Positions 1-6,188 of a DNA stretch of 8,784 nucleotides are shown here, one piece after another (position 1 is the stretch's first letter; every line of letters begins with the position of its first letter). Under the pieces are notes generated by a model. It did no database searches. It had not been told where the DNA came from and saw nothing but the letters and a program-made list of their open reading frames with translations. The DNA is taken from NCBI GenBank assembly GCA_027031185.1, contig JALVEF010000390.1, forward strand, positions 1 through 8,784, read 5' to 3'. The stretch is from Saprospiraceae bacterium. GTDB lineage: Bacteria; Bacteroidota; Bacteroidia; Chitinophagales; Saprospiraceae. The translations under genes were made by a program, and so were the position numbers.

Positions 1-4
1 CATG

Positions 5-21
5 TCGTCCCGTAGGGACGA
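5..21. repeat. Short palindrome with GTA loop (REP-like copy 1)
   Basis: Seven base pairs, 5-11 with 15-21, close a three-base GTA loop (core CCCGTAGGG). The same design, CC-GTA-GG, recurs at 57-69 and, inverted, at 295-310. A GTAG tetranucleotide at the palindrome is typical of REP elements mobilised by RAYT transposases, but no such transposase gene is in this window, so the family assignment is inference. Confidence 0.55.
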
Positions 22-54
22 GACCTTTGTAGCCAAAAGTCCAACACACAATGT

Positions 55-70
55 AAGCTCCGTAGGAGCG
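55..70 (+). repeat. Short palindrome with GTA loop (REP-like copy 2)
   Basis: GCTCC (57-61) pairs with GGAGC (65-69) around a GTA loop. The 16 bases at 55-70 match the reverse complement of 295-310 at 14 positions, so these are two copies of one repeat in opposite orientation. Confidence 0.55.
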
Positions 71-112
71 AAACTGCTGCCCTAATTAATGCGCGGAGAT
101 GCGCGAACGACA

Positions 113-145
113 AAACCTATAAGCTTTCCAAAAGCTTATAGGTTT
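113..145. repeat. Perfect 15-bp hairpin
   Basis: Positions 113-127 pair perfectly with 131-145 around a three-base loop (CCA). The stem is AT-rich, contains AAGCTT on both arms, and begins with AAA and ends with TTT. It could act as a terminator in either direction, or be a free-standing palindromic repeat; no gene abuts it that would decide. Confidence 0.6.
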
Positions 146-188
146 GAGATTTGGGATCTAAACAGTTACCAGGAAGCACCGGATAGCC

Positions 189-212
189 TTTTGCCGGCGG
201 GCGCCGGCAAAA
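189..212. repeat. Perfect 11-bp GC-rich palindrome
   Basis: Positions 189-199 pair with 202-212 (core TTGCCGGCG / CGCCGGCAA) with only two bases between the arms. A second, weaker stem (219-224 with 232-237, loop of seven) follows directly. The pair looks like a compound palindromic repeat, with nothing coding around it. Confidence 0.55.
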
Positions 213-254
213 TATTCCTTCCAACCGTTGATTGGAATGTGTAGTCGTGTCGTT

Positions 255-338
255 CCTTCCGGAGCTAAGGGGAGCAGCATTATTACAAAAGTCCAGCTCC
301 TACGGGGCTTGCTAAACATGTAACAGTTTAGCTGCTCC
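255..338. repeat. Cluster of nested, mutually exclusive stems
   Basis: Several complementary segments overlap here. CCTT (255-258) pairs with AAGG (267-270); GGAGCT (261-266) with AGCTCC (295-300); GGAGCAGC (271-278) with GCTGCTCC (331-338); and GCTAAAC (311-317) with GTTTAGC (326-332). The last two cannot form together because they share 331-332. The 295-310 part is an inverted copy of the repeat at 55-70. Confidence 0.45.
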
Positions 339-419
339 TGTTTTAGGGGCAAAATAGGCATTTTCGTGGATGTCAAAGCTTTGTCGCATGAAAAAGAAGC
401 CCTTGCCTTGCTTTGTTTT

Positions 420-444
420 GCATTGCATAGCATAGCATTGCATT
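420..444. repeat. Five-copy 5-bp tandem repeat (GCATW)
   Basis: Five exact-length units follow each other: GCATT, GCATA, GCATA, GCATT, GCATT. They are preceded by imperfect TTGC-rich sequence (401-419) and followed directly by the palindrome at 446-465. There is no sign of coding function; it is a short microsatellite that may vary in length between strains. Confidence 0.7.
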
Positions 445-445
445 G

Positions 446-465
446 CCGTCGGCTTCAGCCGACGG
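446..465. repeat. Perfect 9-bp palindrome
   Basis: CCGTCGGCT (446-454) pairs with AGCCGACGG (457-465) with two bases between, in practice a TTCA loop. The shape matches dispersed palindromes seen between genes in many Bacteroidota. It has no T-tract, so it is not an obvious terminator. Confidence 0.6.
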
Positions 466-507
466 GAATGTTTGTTTATTCCCTTAGGGGATATGGACGC
501 TCTACTT

Positions 508-615
508 GTCCCGCACTTACTTGCTTTGCTTGATTTTGGCTTTGCCCCTTTCCGCTTATGCTTTTTGCAAGATGGGTGCATATCACTCCGCTTTTGGGAC
601 AAGTAAGTGCGGGAC
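508..615. repeat. 16-bp inverted repeat bounding 76 bp
   Basis: The 16 bases at 508-523 (GTCCCGCACTTACTTG) are the exact reverse complement of those at 600-615. The complementarity stops sharply on both sides. The 76 bases between hold no gene, only T- and GCTTT-rich sequence. The layout resembles a very small non-autonomous element (MITE-like) or the footprint of one, but no flanking target duplication was identified, so this remains inference. Confidence 0.6.
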
Positions 616-661
616 CGCTATACCGTTACACCGTTAGACTGCTACACCGCTATACCGTTAA
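614..661. repeat. Six-copy 8-bp tandem repeat (ACCGYTAN)
   Basis: Six contiguous octamers fit the pattern ACCG(C/T)TA(N): ACCGCTAT, ACCGTTAC, ACCGTTAG, ACTGCTAC, ACCGCTAT, ACCGTTAA. Only the fourth departs from the core, by one base. The first unit overlaps the last two bases of the inverted-repeat arm at 600-615. A degenerate echo, TTAGACTGCT, occurs at 634-643 and 688-697. Confidence 0.85.
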
Positions 662-710
662 ATTTTCCCGCACGTACCTAATACTGTTTAGACTGCTTAA
701 AAATAAGCAC

Positions 711-752
711 TCCCCTAAAAAAAAGCCTGGGAAAAGGCTTTTTTTTGGGGGA
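711..752. terminator. Long terminator-like hairpin, possibly bidirectional
   Basis: Positions 711-728 pair with 735-752 (18 pairs, one of them G-U) around a GGGAAA loop. The inner part, AAAAGCCT / AGGCTTTT, is flanked by eight A on the left and eight T on the right, so either strand reads as a GC stem followed by a U-tract. It would insulate the sdh leader from transcription coming out of the repeat region. No gene to its left within the window needs it. Confidence 0.7.
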
Positions 753-759
753 CGGTGCA

Positions 760-768
760 TAGATTTGC
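760..768 (+). promoter_or_regulatory. Possible -7 promoter element for the sdh operon
   Basis: TAGATTTGC fits the Bacteroidota -7 consensus TAnnTTTG exactly and lies just after the hairpin at 711-752. No TTG sits at the expected distance of about 20 bases upstream; the nearest (745-747) is only 12 away. If used, transcription would start near 773 and leave a leader of about 235 nt before sdhC. Confidence 0.3.
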
Positions 769-1007
769 CGCTGGAGTTCGATGCTATCAAAACGGACTTT
801 GTCTGCGACAAAATAAAGGGAAAAGGTGCCGTAGGCAGGATGTTGCCGGAGATTGTTTTCGTGGCTCTTGCCGCTGGCAGTGTATGAGCCGGGGCAGGCA
901 CGGACAGTCCGGTTTTCCGGTGCAGATGACTACAATTGAGCGGTTGTGCAGGCAAATTGTTTTCCACCTGATGTCTGGATGACTGCGGTTTCAAACTGAA
1001 TCAACGT

Positions 1008-1676
1008 ATGGCTTGGCTAACAAACTTGATGACTTCCTCCATTGGGCGCAAGGTCACAATGAGCCTTACGGGCTTATTTTTTGTGCTCTTTTTGATTGTA
1101 CACTTGTCGGGCAATTTTTTGCTGCTTGCCGGAGACGGTGGCCGTGCATTTAATCACTACGCGGATTTTATGGCACACAACGGCCTCATCCAGGCGCTAG
1201 CCTGGATAATCAAACTACTCTTTGCCTATCATGCGGTGGTCGGCCTGTTGCTCTGGCGTCAAAACCGCCTGGCGAAAGGGCAGCGTTATGCCGTGCGGGT
1301 CACGGACAACACCGGATTTGCGGCTCGCAACATGATATGGTGGGGGATTTTGCTCGGTATCTTTTTAGTGGTACACTTGCAGGATTTTTGGTTTAAGATG
1401 CACTACGGTCCTATTGGGATGAAAGATGGCGTAAAGGATTTGGCCTCGGTGGTGTATGAGGAATTTAGTGAGACGGGCGAAGTGATTTTTTACGTCGTTT
1501 GTATGCTGGCGCTGGGCTTGCACTTGTGGCATGGTTTCGACAGCGCTTTCCAGACTTTGGGGGCCCGGCACCGCAAGTACGACAAGCTGGTGCGTGTGCT
1601 TGGTTTTATCTTTTCCATCGGCTTGATGCTGGGCTTTGCGTCAATTCCCGTCATCATTTACCTGACCGGCCATTGA
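1008..1676 (+). CDS. sdhC: Succinate dehydrogenase cytochrome b subunit (b558 family)
   Basis: This is the 222-residue membrane anchor of complex II. It carries electrons from the SdhAB head to quinone and binds two b hemes. Five membrane helices are visible, roughly at residues 18-40, 60-83, 108-127, 158-178 and 196-219. The opening SSIGRKVTMSLTGLFF and the following VHLSGN are typical of the SdhC b558 family. Histidines 32, 75, 123 and 172 sit one per helix in the first four helices, at spacings like the four heme ligands of Bacillus subtilis SdhC; using them as ligands is inference. No SdhD gene follows, as expected for this type. The ATG at 1008 has no Shine-Dalgarno sequence; an in-frame stop at 969-971 and no intervening ATG make this start safe. 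It is the first gene of the operon, 45 bases before sdhA. Confidence 0.96.
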   Translation: MAWLTNLMTSSIGRKVTMSLTGLFFVLFLIVHLSGNFLLLAGDGGRAFNHYADFMAHNGLIQALAWIIKLLFAYHAVVGLLLWRQNRLAKGQRYAVRVTDNTGFAARNMIWWGILLGIFLVVHLQDFWFKMHYGPIGMKDGVKDLASVVYEEFSETGEVIFYVVCMLALGLHLWHGFDSAFQTLGARHRKYDKLVRVLGFIFSIGLMLGFASIPVIIYLTGH

Positions 1677-1721
1677 GTGGAGACGACCGCTTTTTGTAGC
1701 TACCAATAAATTCAAAGACCA

Positions 1722-3725
1722 ATGAAAGAAATACACGGAAACGTACCGGAAGGGCCATTGGCTACCAAATGGACGGAGTATAAGTCTCACATGCCTTTGG
1801 TGTCCCCCAATAACAAACGCAAACTGGATATCATCGTCGTAGGCACGGGGCTGGCCGGTGCTTCGGCGGCAGCGTCATTGGCGGAGCTGGGCTACAATGT
1901 GAAGGTATTCACCTATCACGACAGCCCGCGGAGGGCCCATAGTATCGCGGCGCAGGGTGGTATTAATGCGGCCAAGAATTATCAAAACGATGGAGATAGT
2001 GTCTATCGGTTGTTTTATGACACCATCAAGGGCGGTGACTATCGCTCGCGCGAGGCCAATGTATATCGCCTGGCCGAAGTAAGTGCCAATATCATAGACC
2101 AGTGCGTGGCCCAAGGCGTACCCTTTGCTCGCGAATACGGTGGATTATTGGCCAACCGCTCTTTTGGCGGAGTGTTGGTTTCCCGTACCTTTTATGCGCG
2201 GGGACAGACCGGTCAGCAATTGCTCCTTGGGGCCTATTCGGCGCTATCCCGCCAGATAGCCATCGGGAAGGTCCAATTGTTTACCCGGCATGAGATGCTC
2301 GATCTGGTGGTAGTGGACAACAAGGCGCGCGGTATCATCGCGCGCAATCTTCTCACCGGTGAACTATCCCGTCATTCGGCGCATGCCGTGGTGTTGGCTA
2401 CCGGCGGATACGGCAATTTGTACTACCTGTCCACCAATGCGATGGCCTCCAACGCTACTGCAGCCTGGCGGGCCGCCAAACGCGGTGCTTTCTTTGCCAA
2501 TCCTTGCTATGTACAAATCCATCCCACTTGCCTGCCGGAGTCCGGTGAGTACCAATCCAAACTCACTTTGATGTCTGAGTCGCTCCGCAATGACGGCCGG
2601 ATTTGGGTACCCAAGAAGATGGAAGATGTGATGGCGGTACGGGAAGGGCGCAAGTCTCCCAATGATATTCCTGAAGAAGACCGTGATTATTACTTGGAGC
2701 GCCGCTATCCGGCCTTTGGCAACCTGGTGCCTCGTGATGTGGCCTCCCGTGCCGCAAAAGTAGCCTGTGACGAAGGCCATGGCGTCAATGCCACGGGCAG
2801 GGCGGTTTTCCTTGACTTTGCCTCGGCTATCGAACGCTACGGTAAGGAACAGGCACACCTGGAAGGAATCCACAATCCCGATCCCGGCACGATTCGCCGT
2901 CTCGGCGAAAAAATAATTGAAGAAAAGTACGGCAATCTCTTTGAGATGTACGAGCGTATCACCGGGGACAATCCCTACAAAACGCCGATGAAGATATTCC
3001 CCGCCGTGCACTATACCATGGGCGGACTGTGGGTGGATTACAACCTGCAATCCAACATCCCGGGCTTGTTTGTGATCGGTGAAGCCAATTTCTCGGACCA
3101 CGGGGCCAACCGGCTTGGAGCCTCGGCTTTGATGCAGGGTCTGGCAGACGGCTACTTTGTACTTCCTTATACCATCGGTACCTTTTTGGCAGACGAAATC
3201 CGTACACCGCCTATTAGTACGGACTTGCCGGAGTTTGAGCAAGCTGAGCAGGAGGTGCGAAACCAAATCCGCCGGCTGATGGATATCAAAGGGAAGACCT
3301 CTGTGGAAGAAATCCACCGCGAACTGGGCCGGATTTTGTGGGACTACGGCGGCATCTCCCGCAATGAAGAGGGGCTTAAGAAGGGCCGCAAGTTGGTGCG
3401 TGAGTTGCGCGAGCGCTTTTGGAGTGATGTCTTTATTCCGGGCAGCGCCGAGGATTACAATAACGAGGTCGAAAAGGCATGCCGTGTCGCTGACTTTTTG
3501 GAATTAGCCGAGTTGTTGCTCATTGACGCCGAGCACCGCAAGGAATCTGCCGGAGGCCATTTCCGCGAAGAGTACCAAACTGAAAAGGGCGAAGCGCTAC
3601 GCAATGATGAGGAATTTGCTTACGTGGCCGCCTGGAAATGGAATGGCCCCGATCAAGAGCCGGAGTTGTACAAAGAAAAACTGGAGTTTCACGACATCGC
3701 ACTCAAGACACGCTCTTACGAGTAG
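1722..3725 (+). CDS. sdhA: Succinate dehydrogenase flavoprotein subunit
   Basis: This catalytic subunit of complex II oxidises succinate to fumarate on the cytoplasmic face and passes electrons through covalently bound FAD to SdhB. At 667 residues it has the length of the Bacillus-type subgroup. The dinucleotide-binding motif GTGLAG is at 41-46. His73 in HSIAAQGG is the expected FAD attachment residue. Substrate-site residues are present: His267 (HPT), Arg338 (VPRDVASRA), His429 (AVHYTMGG) and Arg464 (GANRLGASAL); Arg338 aligns with the proton-shuttle arginine of the family. The capping domain and C-terminal helical domain are complete, and no residue expected for activity is missing. It lies 45 bases after sdhC and 33 before sdhB on the same strand, so all three are probably co-transcribed. 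No Shine-Dalgarno sequence is seen before the ATG. Confidence 0.97.
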   Translation: MKEIHGNVPEGPLATKWTEYKSHMPLVSPNNKRKLDIIVVGTGLAGASAAASLAELGYNVKVFTYHDSPRRAHSIAAQGGINAAKNYQNDGDSVYRLFYDTIKGGDYRSREANVYRLAEVSANIIDQCVAQGVPFAREYGGLLANRSFGGVLVSRTFYARGQTGQQLLLGAYSALSRQIAIGKVQLFTRHEMLDLVVVDNKARGIIARNLLTGELSRHSAHAVVLATGGYGNLYYLSTNAMASNATAAWRAAKRGAFFANPCYVQIHPTCLPESGEYQSKLTLMSESLRNDGRIWVPKKMEDVMAVREGRKSPNDIPEEDRDYYLERRYPAFGNLVPRDVASRAAKVACDEGHGVNATGRAVFLDFASAIERYGKEQAHLEGIHNPDPGTIRRLGEKIIEEKYGNLFEMYERITGDNPYKTPMKIFPAVHYTMGGLWVDYNLQSNIPGLFVIGEANFSDHGANRLGASALMQGLADGYFVLPYTIGTFLADEIRTPPISTDLPEFEQAEQEVRNQIRRLMDIKGKTSVEEIHRELGRILWDYGGISRNEEGLKKGRKLVRELRERFWSDVFIPGSAEDYNNEVEKACRVADFLELAELLLIDAEHRKESAGGHFREEYQTEKGEALRNDEEFAYVAAWKWNGPDQEPELYKEKLEFHDIALKTRSYE

Positions 3726-3758
3726 GCCATTGCTGTCGCATACCGAAAAACTGTAATC

Positions 3759-4508
3759 ATGAGACTAACGCTCAAGATCTGGAGACAAAAGAATCATCAG
3801 GCCAAGGGTCATTTTGAATTATACGAAGTAGAGGCCAATGAGCACATGTCCTTTTTGGAGATGCTGGACGTGCTCAATCAGCAGTTGATTGAAGAGGGGA
3901 AGGAGCCGGTGGCCTTTGAGCATGACTGCCGGGAGGGTATTTGTGGTGCCTGCAGTATGGTCATTGACGGCAAACCGCACGGCCCGAAAGCGCGTACGAC
4001 GACCTGCCAGCTGCACATGCGTTTTTACAAGGACGGGCAGACGATCACGATTGAACCGTTCCGTGCCAAGGCGTTTCCGGTGATCAAGGACCTGGTAGTG
4101 GACCGCTCGGCTTTTGACCGGATTATCCAGGCGGGAGGCTATATTTCCGTCAACACCGGAGGCCCGCGCGATGCCAATAATATCCCGATTGAAAAAGATA
4201 CGGTAGAGACCGCCATGGATGCGGCCGCCTGCATCGGCTGCGGCGCCTGTGTGGCGGCCTGTCCCAACGGGGCAGCTATGCTGTTTACTTCTGCCAAGAT
4301 CAGCCATCTGAACCGGCTGCCCCAGGGTGCACCCGAAAAGCATCGCCGTACGCTCCGTATGGTTCGCCAAATGGACCGGGAAGGTTTTGGCAACTGTACC
4401 AATTTCGGAGCATGTGAAGTCGAATGTCCGAAAGGCATCTCTCTAACCAACATTGCCTATATGAATAAAAACTTCCTGGCGGCTGCCGTCGTCTCGGATG
4501 AGGATTGA
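3759..4508 (+). CDS. sdhB: Succinate dehydrogenase iron-sulfur subunit
   Basis: This 249-residue electron-transfer subunit links the flavin of SdhA to the quinone and heme site in SdhC through three iron-sulfur clusters. The N-terminal ferredoxin-like domain has the [2Fe-2S] ligands Cys57, Cys62, Cys65 and Cys83 (CREGICGAC, then TTCQ). The C-terminal domain has Cys158, Cys161 and Cys164 with Cys223 for [4Fe-4S], and Cys168, Cys213 and Cys219 for [3Fe-4S], by alignment with the family pattern (CIGCGACVAAC; CTNFGACEVECPKG). All ligands are present and the length is normal. It is the last gene of the operon and runs convergently into the minus-strand gene that ends 31 bases downstream. Confidence 0.97.
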   Translation: MRLTLKIWRQKNHQAKGHFELYEVEANEHMSFLEMLDVLNQQLIEEGKEPVAFEHDCREGICGACSMVIDGKPHGPKARTTTCQLHMRFYKDGQTITIEPFRAKAFPVIKDLVVDRSAFDRIIQAGGYISVNTGGPRDANNIPIEKDTVETAMDAAACIGCGACVAACPNGAAMLFTSAKISHLNRLPQGAPEKHRRTLRMVRQMDREGFGNCTNFGACEVECPKGISLTNIAYMNKNFLAAAVVSDED

Positions 4509-4520
4509 TCCCGTTATGGG

Positions 4521-4562
4521 GCTGAGGGGCGGTTAGGTTCTAGCGCAGCGCCTCGGCCTTTT
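4521..4562 (+). terminator. Weak candidate terminator after sdhB
   Basis: GCTGAGG (4521-4527) can pair with CCTCGGC (4551-4557), with one G-U pair and a 23-base loop, followed by CTTTT. The right arm lies inside the last codons of the convergent gene. It is the only terminator-like structure I find between the two genes. The long loop and short T-tract make it doubtful. Confidence 0.25.
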
Positions 4563-5961
4563 CGATGAGCAGTGTGGCATTTAGTATCTGCTTTTCGGCC
4601 TTAATGTCTTTGATGAATTTATCCACGGCCTCCTTGTCGCCGGGGATCAGGCGCATCAGGCGTTGTAAGTAGCGCAAATGAGTCAGATAATTTTCTCGGC
4701 GGGCCTTTGGAATATCTTTTCTGCGGCTCAGAAAGACCCTAAATGCGCCCAAGTGTGACTCCAGGACGTCAAATTCTTCCAGCTCATAGAAGGTATGTGC
4801 CAGCATGATTTTGGCCGTGAGTCCGAAAGCCACGTCATCGTATTCTATCACGGACAACAGGGGGATGACCTTGTCAAACTGTTTGCGCCGGAAATACAGT
4901 AAAGCCCGCGTGAAATTCATCCCGCTCTCCCGTACGTCCGGCGGCAGTTTTGGCCCGAAGTTATCAATAAATTTTTCTGTCCAGTCAAACATTTTGAGAC
5001 GCAGGGCTGATTGACAGGCATTGCGGAACTTGTTTAAGGCCACATATCCATCGGCTTCCAGAATAAATTTCTTTTCTATCATTTGCTCAATCAAATCAAC
5101 ATACTCTCTATTGAATTCAAAAGCGCCGCGGTTGATTTTTGCTACGGCAAAGTTTAGCATACCGGTATAAATCTCGGTAGCTTCTTCCGGGGGAAAGAGG
5201 TGGATATTGTCGGTGATGAGCTGTTTGAGCTTTTCGTAGGCCTGTGTGTTGTCCAATTGGGTCAATGCCAGCACCAAATGGTAGTAAATGGATACAGCTA
5301 ATGCATTGTCATAGCTGTGTTTGCGCAGGTGCTCCATGATTTCATCCATGAGCAGAAACTGGAAATCGTGTGAGAGAATGCGCCGGCGGACAATAGAGCT
5401 GGTATAGAAGTACAGTTTTTCGGACAGGTAGAACAAGTCCAGGTTGCGGAGGATGTCTTCCACATTGGATTTGGCTTCCCGGCGCTTGTCAAAGCCGATG
5501 AGCTGGTAATATTCCTTTTCTTTGTTGTAGCGCTGGAGATAGTAGTCTGCATTCCGGTAGGGGGTGCGTATGAAATATTGGTCACTCATACGAATGGAGA
5601 TGGATTGCAGGTCATCCAGGCCGAGTCGGTGGACAGCCCGCATCAAGTAGTTGATTTGGCGGCCTTCGTCCTGGCGGTATTGTTCGAGGGCAAGAAAGTC
5701 CTTTAGCAGGCGCAGCAGATCGGAGTTGAGCTTGCGGAGATTGAGTTCTTTGTAGGGCTCTTTGCCGAATATTTTCTTCCAAAAGGCCTGTTTTGTCAGT
5801 TTTTTATTTGGGTTTTTGTCCACAAAATCAGATAAGAAAGTAAACGCTTTCAAATAGGTCTTGCTCCGGTTGAAGTAGGGTGACATTAAATATAGGCGAA
5901 AGCGCTTGCGCAGTGGTTTGTCCAGTTTGCGGATGCTCTTGAAGATTTTTGTAGCTTCCAT
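4540..5961 (-). CDS. Helical TPR-like protein of unknown function
   Basis: I cannot name a function. The 473-residue product has no signal peptide and no membrane segment, so it should be cytoplasmic. It is rich in Leu, Lys, Arg, Phe and Tyr and looks alpha-helical throughout. The first 95 residues form a basic helical unit containing RKRFRLYLMSPYFNRSKTYLKAF and a segment KKLTKQAFWKKIFGKEPYKELNLRKL. The opening and length resemble a family of Saprospiria proteins annotated only as hypothetical; this is recollection, not a search result. From about 215 onward helix pairs resemble TPR or SEL1-like repeats, clearest at 345-410 (ALLYFRRKQFDKVIPLL then LAHTFYELEEFDVLESHL). A protein-interaction scaffold is plausible but inferred. 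It converges with sdhB and diverges from the surface-protein gene; neither neighbour indicates a role. The ATG at 5961 is the first good start, and no clear promoter was found. Confidence 0.85.
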   Translation of the reverse strand: MEATKIFKSIRKLDKPLRKRFRLYLMSPYFNRSKTYLKAFTFLSDFVDKNPNKKLTKQAFWKKIFGKEPYKELNLRKLNSDLLRLLKDFLALEQYRQDEGRQINYLMRAVHRLGLDDLQSISIRMSDQYFIRTPYRNADYYLQRYNKEKEYYQLIGFDKRREAKSNVEDILRNLDLFYLSEKLYFYTSSIVRRRILSHDFQFLLMDEIMEHLRKHSYDNALAVSIYYHLVLALTQLDNTQAYEKLKQLITDNIHLFPPEEATEIYTGMLNFAVAKINRGAFEFNREYVDLIEQMIEKKFILEADGYVALNKFRNACQSALRLKMFDWTEKFIDNFGPKLPPDVRESGMNFTRALLYFRRKQFDKVIPLLSVIEYDDVAFGLTAKIMLAHTFYELEEFDVLESHLGAFRVFLSRRKDIPKARRENYLTHLRYLQRLMRLIPGDKEAVDKFIKDIKAEKQILNATLLIEKAEALR

Positions 5962-6188
5962 GTATATGTGTGGATGTCGCTTTTCTGAAATAAAACCGGA
6001 GAAAAAGGTCCATTACCGTGGGAGTGGCACTTTTTTTGACGCATTAGAGATGCTCTTCATGTGTCAAATTTGTAGTTAATTAACCCATCAGAACATCTGC
6101 TATGGAAAAAAAATCACCCCCAAATCAGTGCCTTGCTTGCAAAAATACGGAAAAATGCCTACCTTGCGAACCAGTAAACCACCCAGGT
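5962..6188. other. Divergent intergenic region
   Basis: This region lies between the start of the minus-strand gene and the preferred start of the surface-protein gene. It contains a 10-bp AT palindrome GTTAATTAAC (6075-6084), a weak TTTG (6035-6038) and CAAATTTG (6065-6072) whose 26-base spacing is too long for a good promoter, and the better promoter candidate at 6137-6167. No gene or stable hairpin is seen. Confidence 0.55.
6137..6167 (+). promoter_or_regulatory. Candidate promoter for the surface-protein gene
   Basis: TTGC at 6137-6140 is followed, 20 bases after the TTG, by TACCTTGC at 6160-6167. This resembles the Bacteroidota promoter TTG-N19/20-TAnnTTTG, with one mismatch in the -7 element. 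Transcription would begin near 6173, about 15 nt before the ATG at 6189. It lies inside the longer reading frame that starts at 6102 and so supports the downstream start. Confidence 0.45.

Larger units (their letters stand above)
1..1007. other. Gene-free, repeat-rich region upstream of the sdh operon
   Basis: No reading frame here looks like a real protein: every open frame is short and runs through hairpins or tandem repeats. Positions 1-710 are a dense collection of small palindromes, two short tandem repeats and one long inverted repeat, each listed separately. Positions 711-752 form a long terminator-like hairpin. Positions 753-1007 hold a possible promoter element and a leader in front of sdhC with a few short stems (869-879 and the CCGG-TTTT-CCGG stem at 909-920) and a 10-bp direct repeat TTGCCGCTGG at 765-774 and 868-877. 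I see no tRNA, rRNA or recognisable riboswitch. That the repeats are REP-like elements is inference from their shape. Confidence 0.75.

Noticed and set aside
1..320. Possible CRISPR array in the repeat-rich left end
   Set aside because: The palindromic copies are few, of unequal spacing, in both orientations, and not separated by spacers of constant length.
312..602. A 96-codon lysine-rich frame on the minus strand
   Set aside because: It is built from the pentamer tandem repeat, the palindrome at 446-465 and the inverted-repeat arm, so it reflects repeats rather than a protein.
558..887. A 109-codon open frame on the plus strand upstream of sdhC
   Set aside because: It runs through the inverted-repeat arm, the octamer array and the terminator-like hairpin. 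Its repetitive YRYTV-like start is just the translated tandem repeat.
755..982. A 75-codon GTG-started frame with many cysteines ahead of sdhC
   Set aside because: It has no domain, no plausible initiation signal, and overlaps the candidate -7 element; its Cys/Arg-rich composition is typical of random frames.
755..1007. Possible cobalamin riboswitch or RNase P RNA in the sdhC leader
   Set aside because: Some GC-rich words (AGTCCGG, GCCGCTGGCAG) recall these RNAs, but the conserved cores are not present in the right order.
2364..3317. A 317-codon open frame on the minus strand inside sdhA
   Set aside because: It lies wholly opposite the highly conserved sdhA coding region, has no recognisable domain, and is explained by codon bias of the real gene.
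6102..6188. Zinc-ribbon-like Cys-x2-Cys-x5-Cys-x2-Cys at the N-terminus of the longer surface-protein frame
   Set aside because: A metal-binding motif in front of a signal peptide is implausible, and the coding bases coincide with a promoter-like element.
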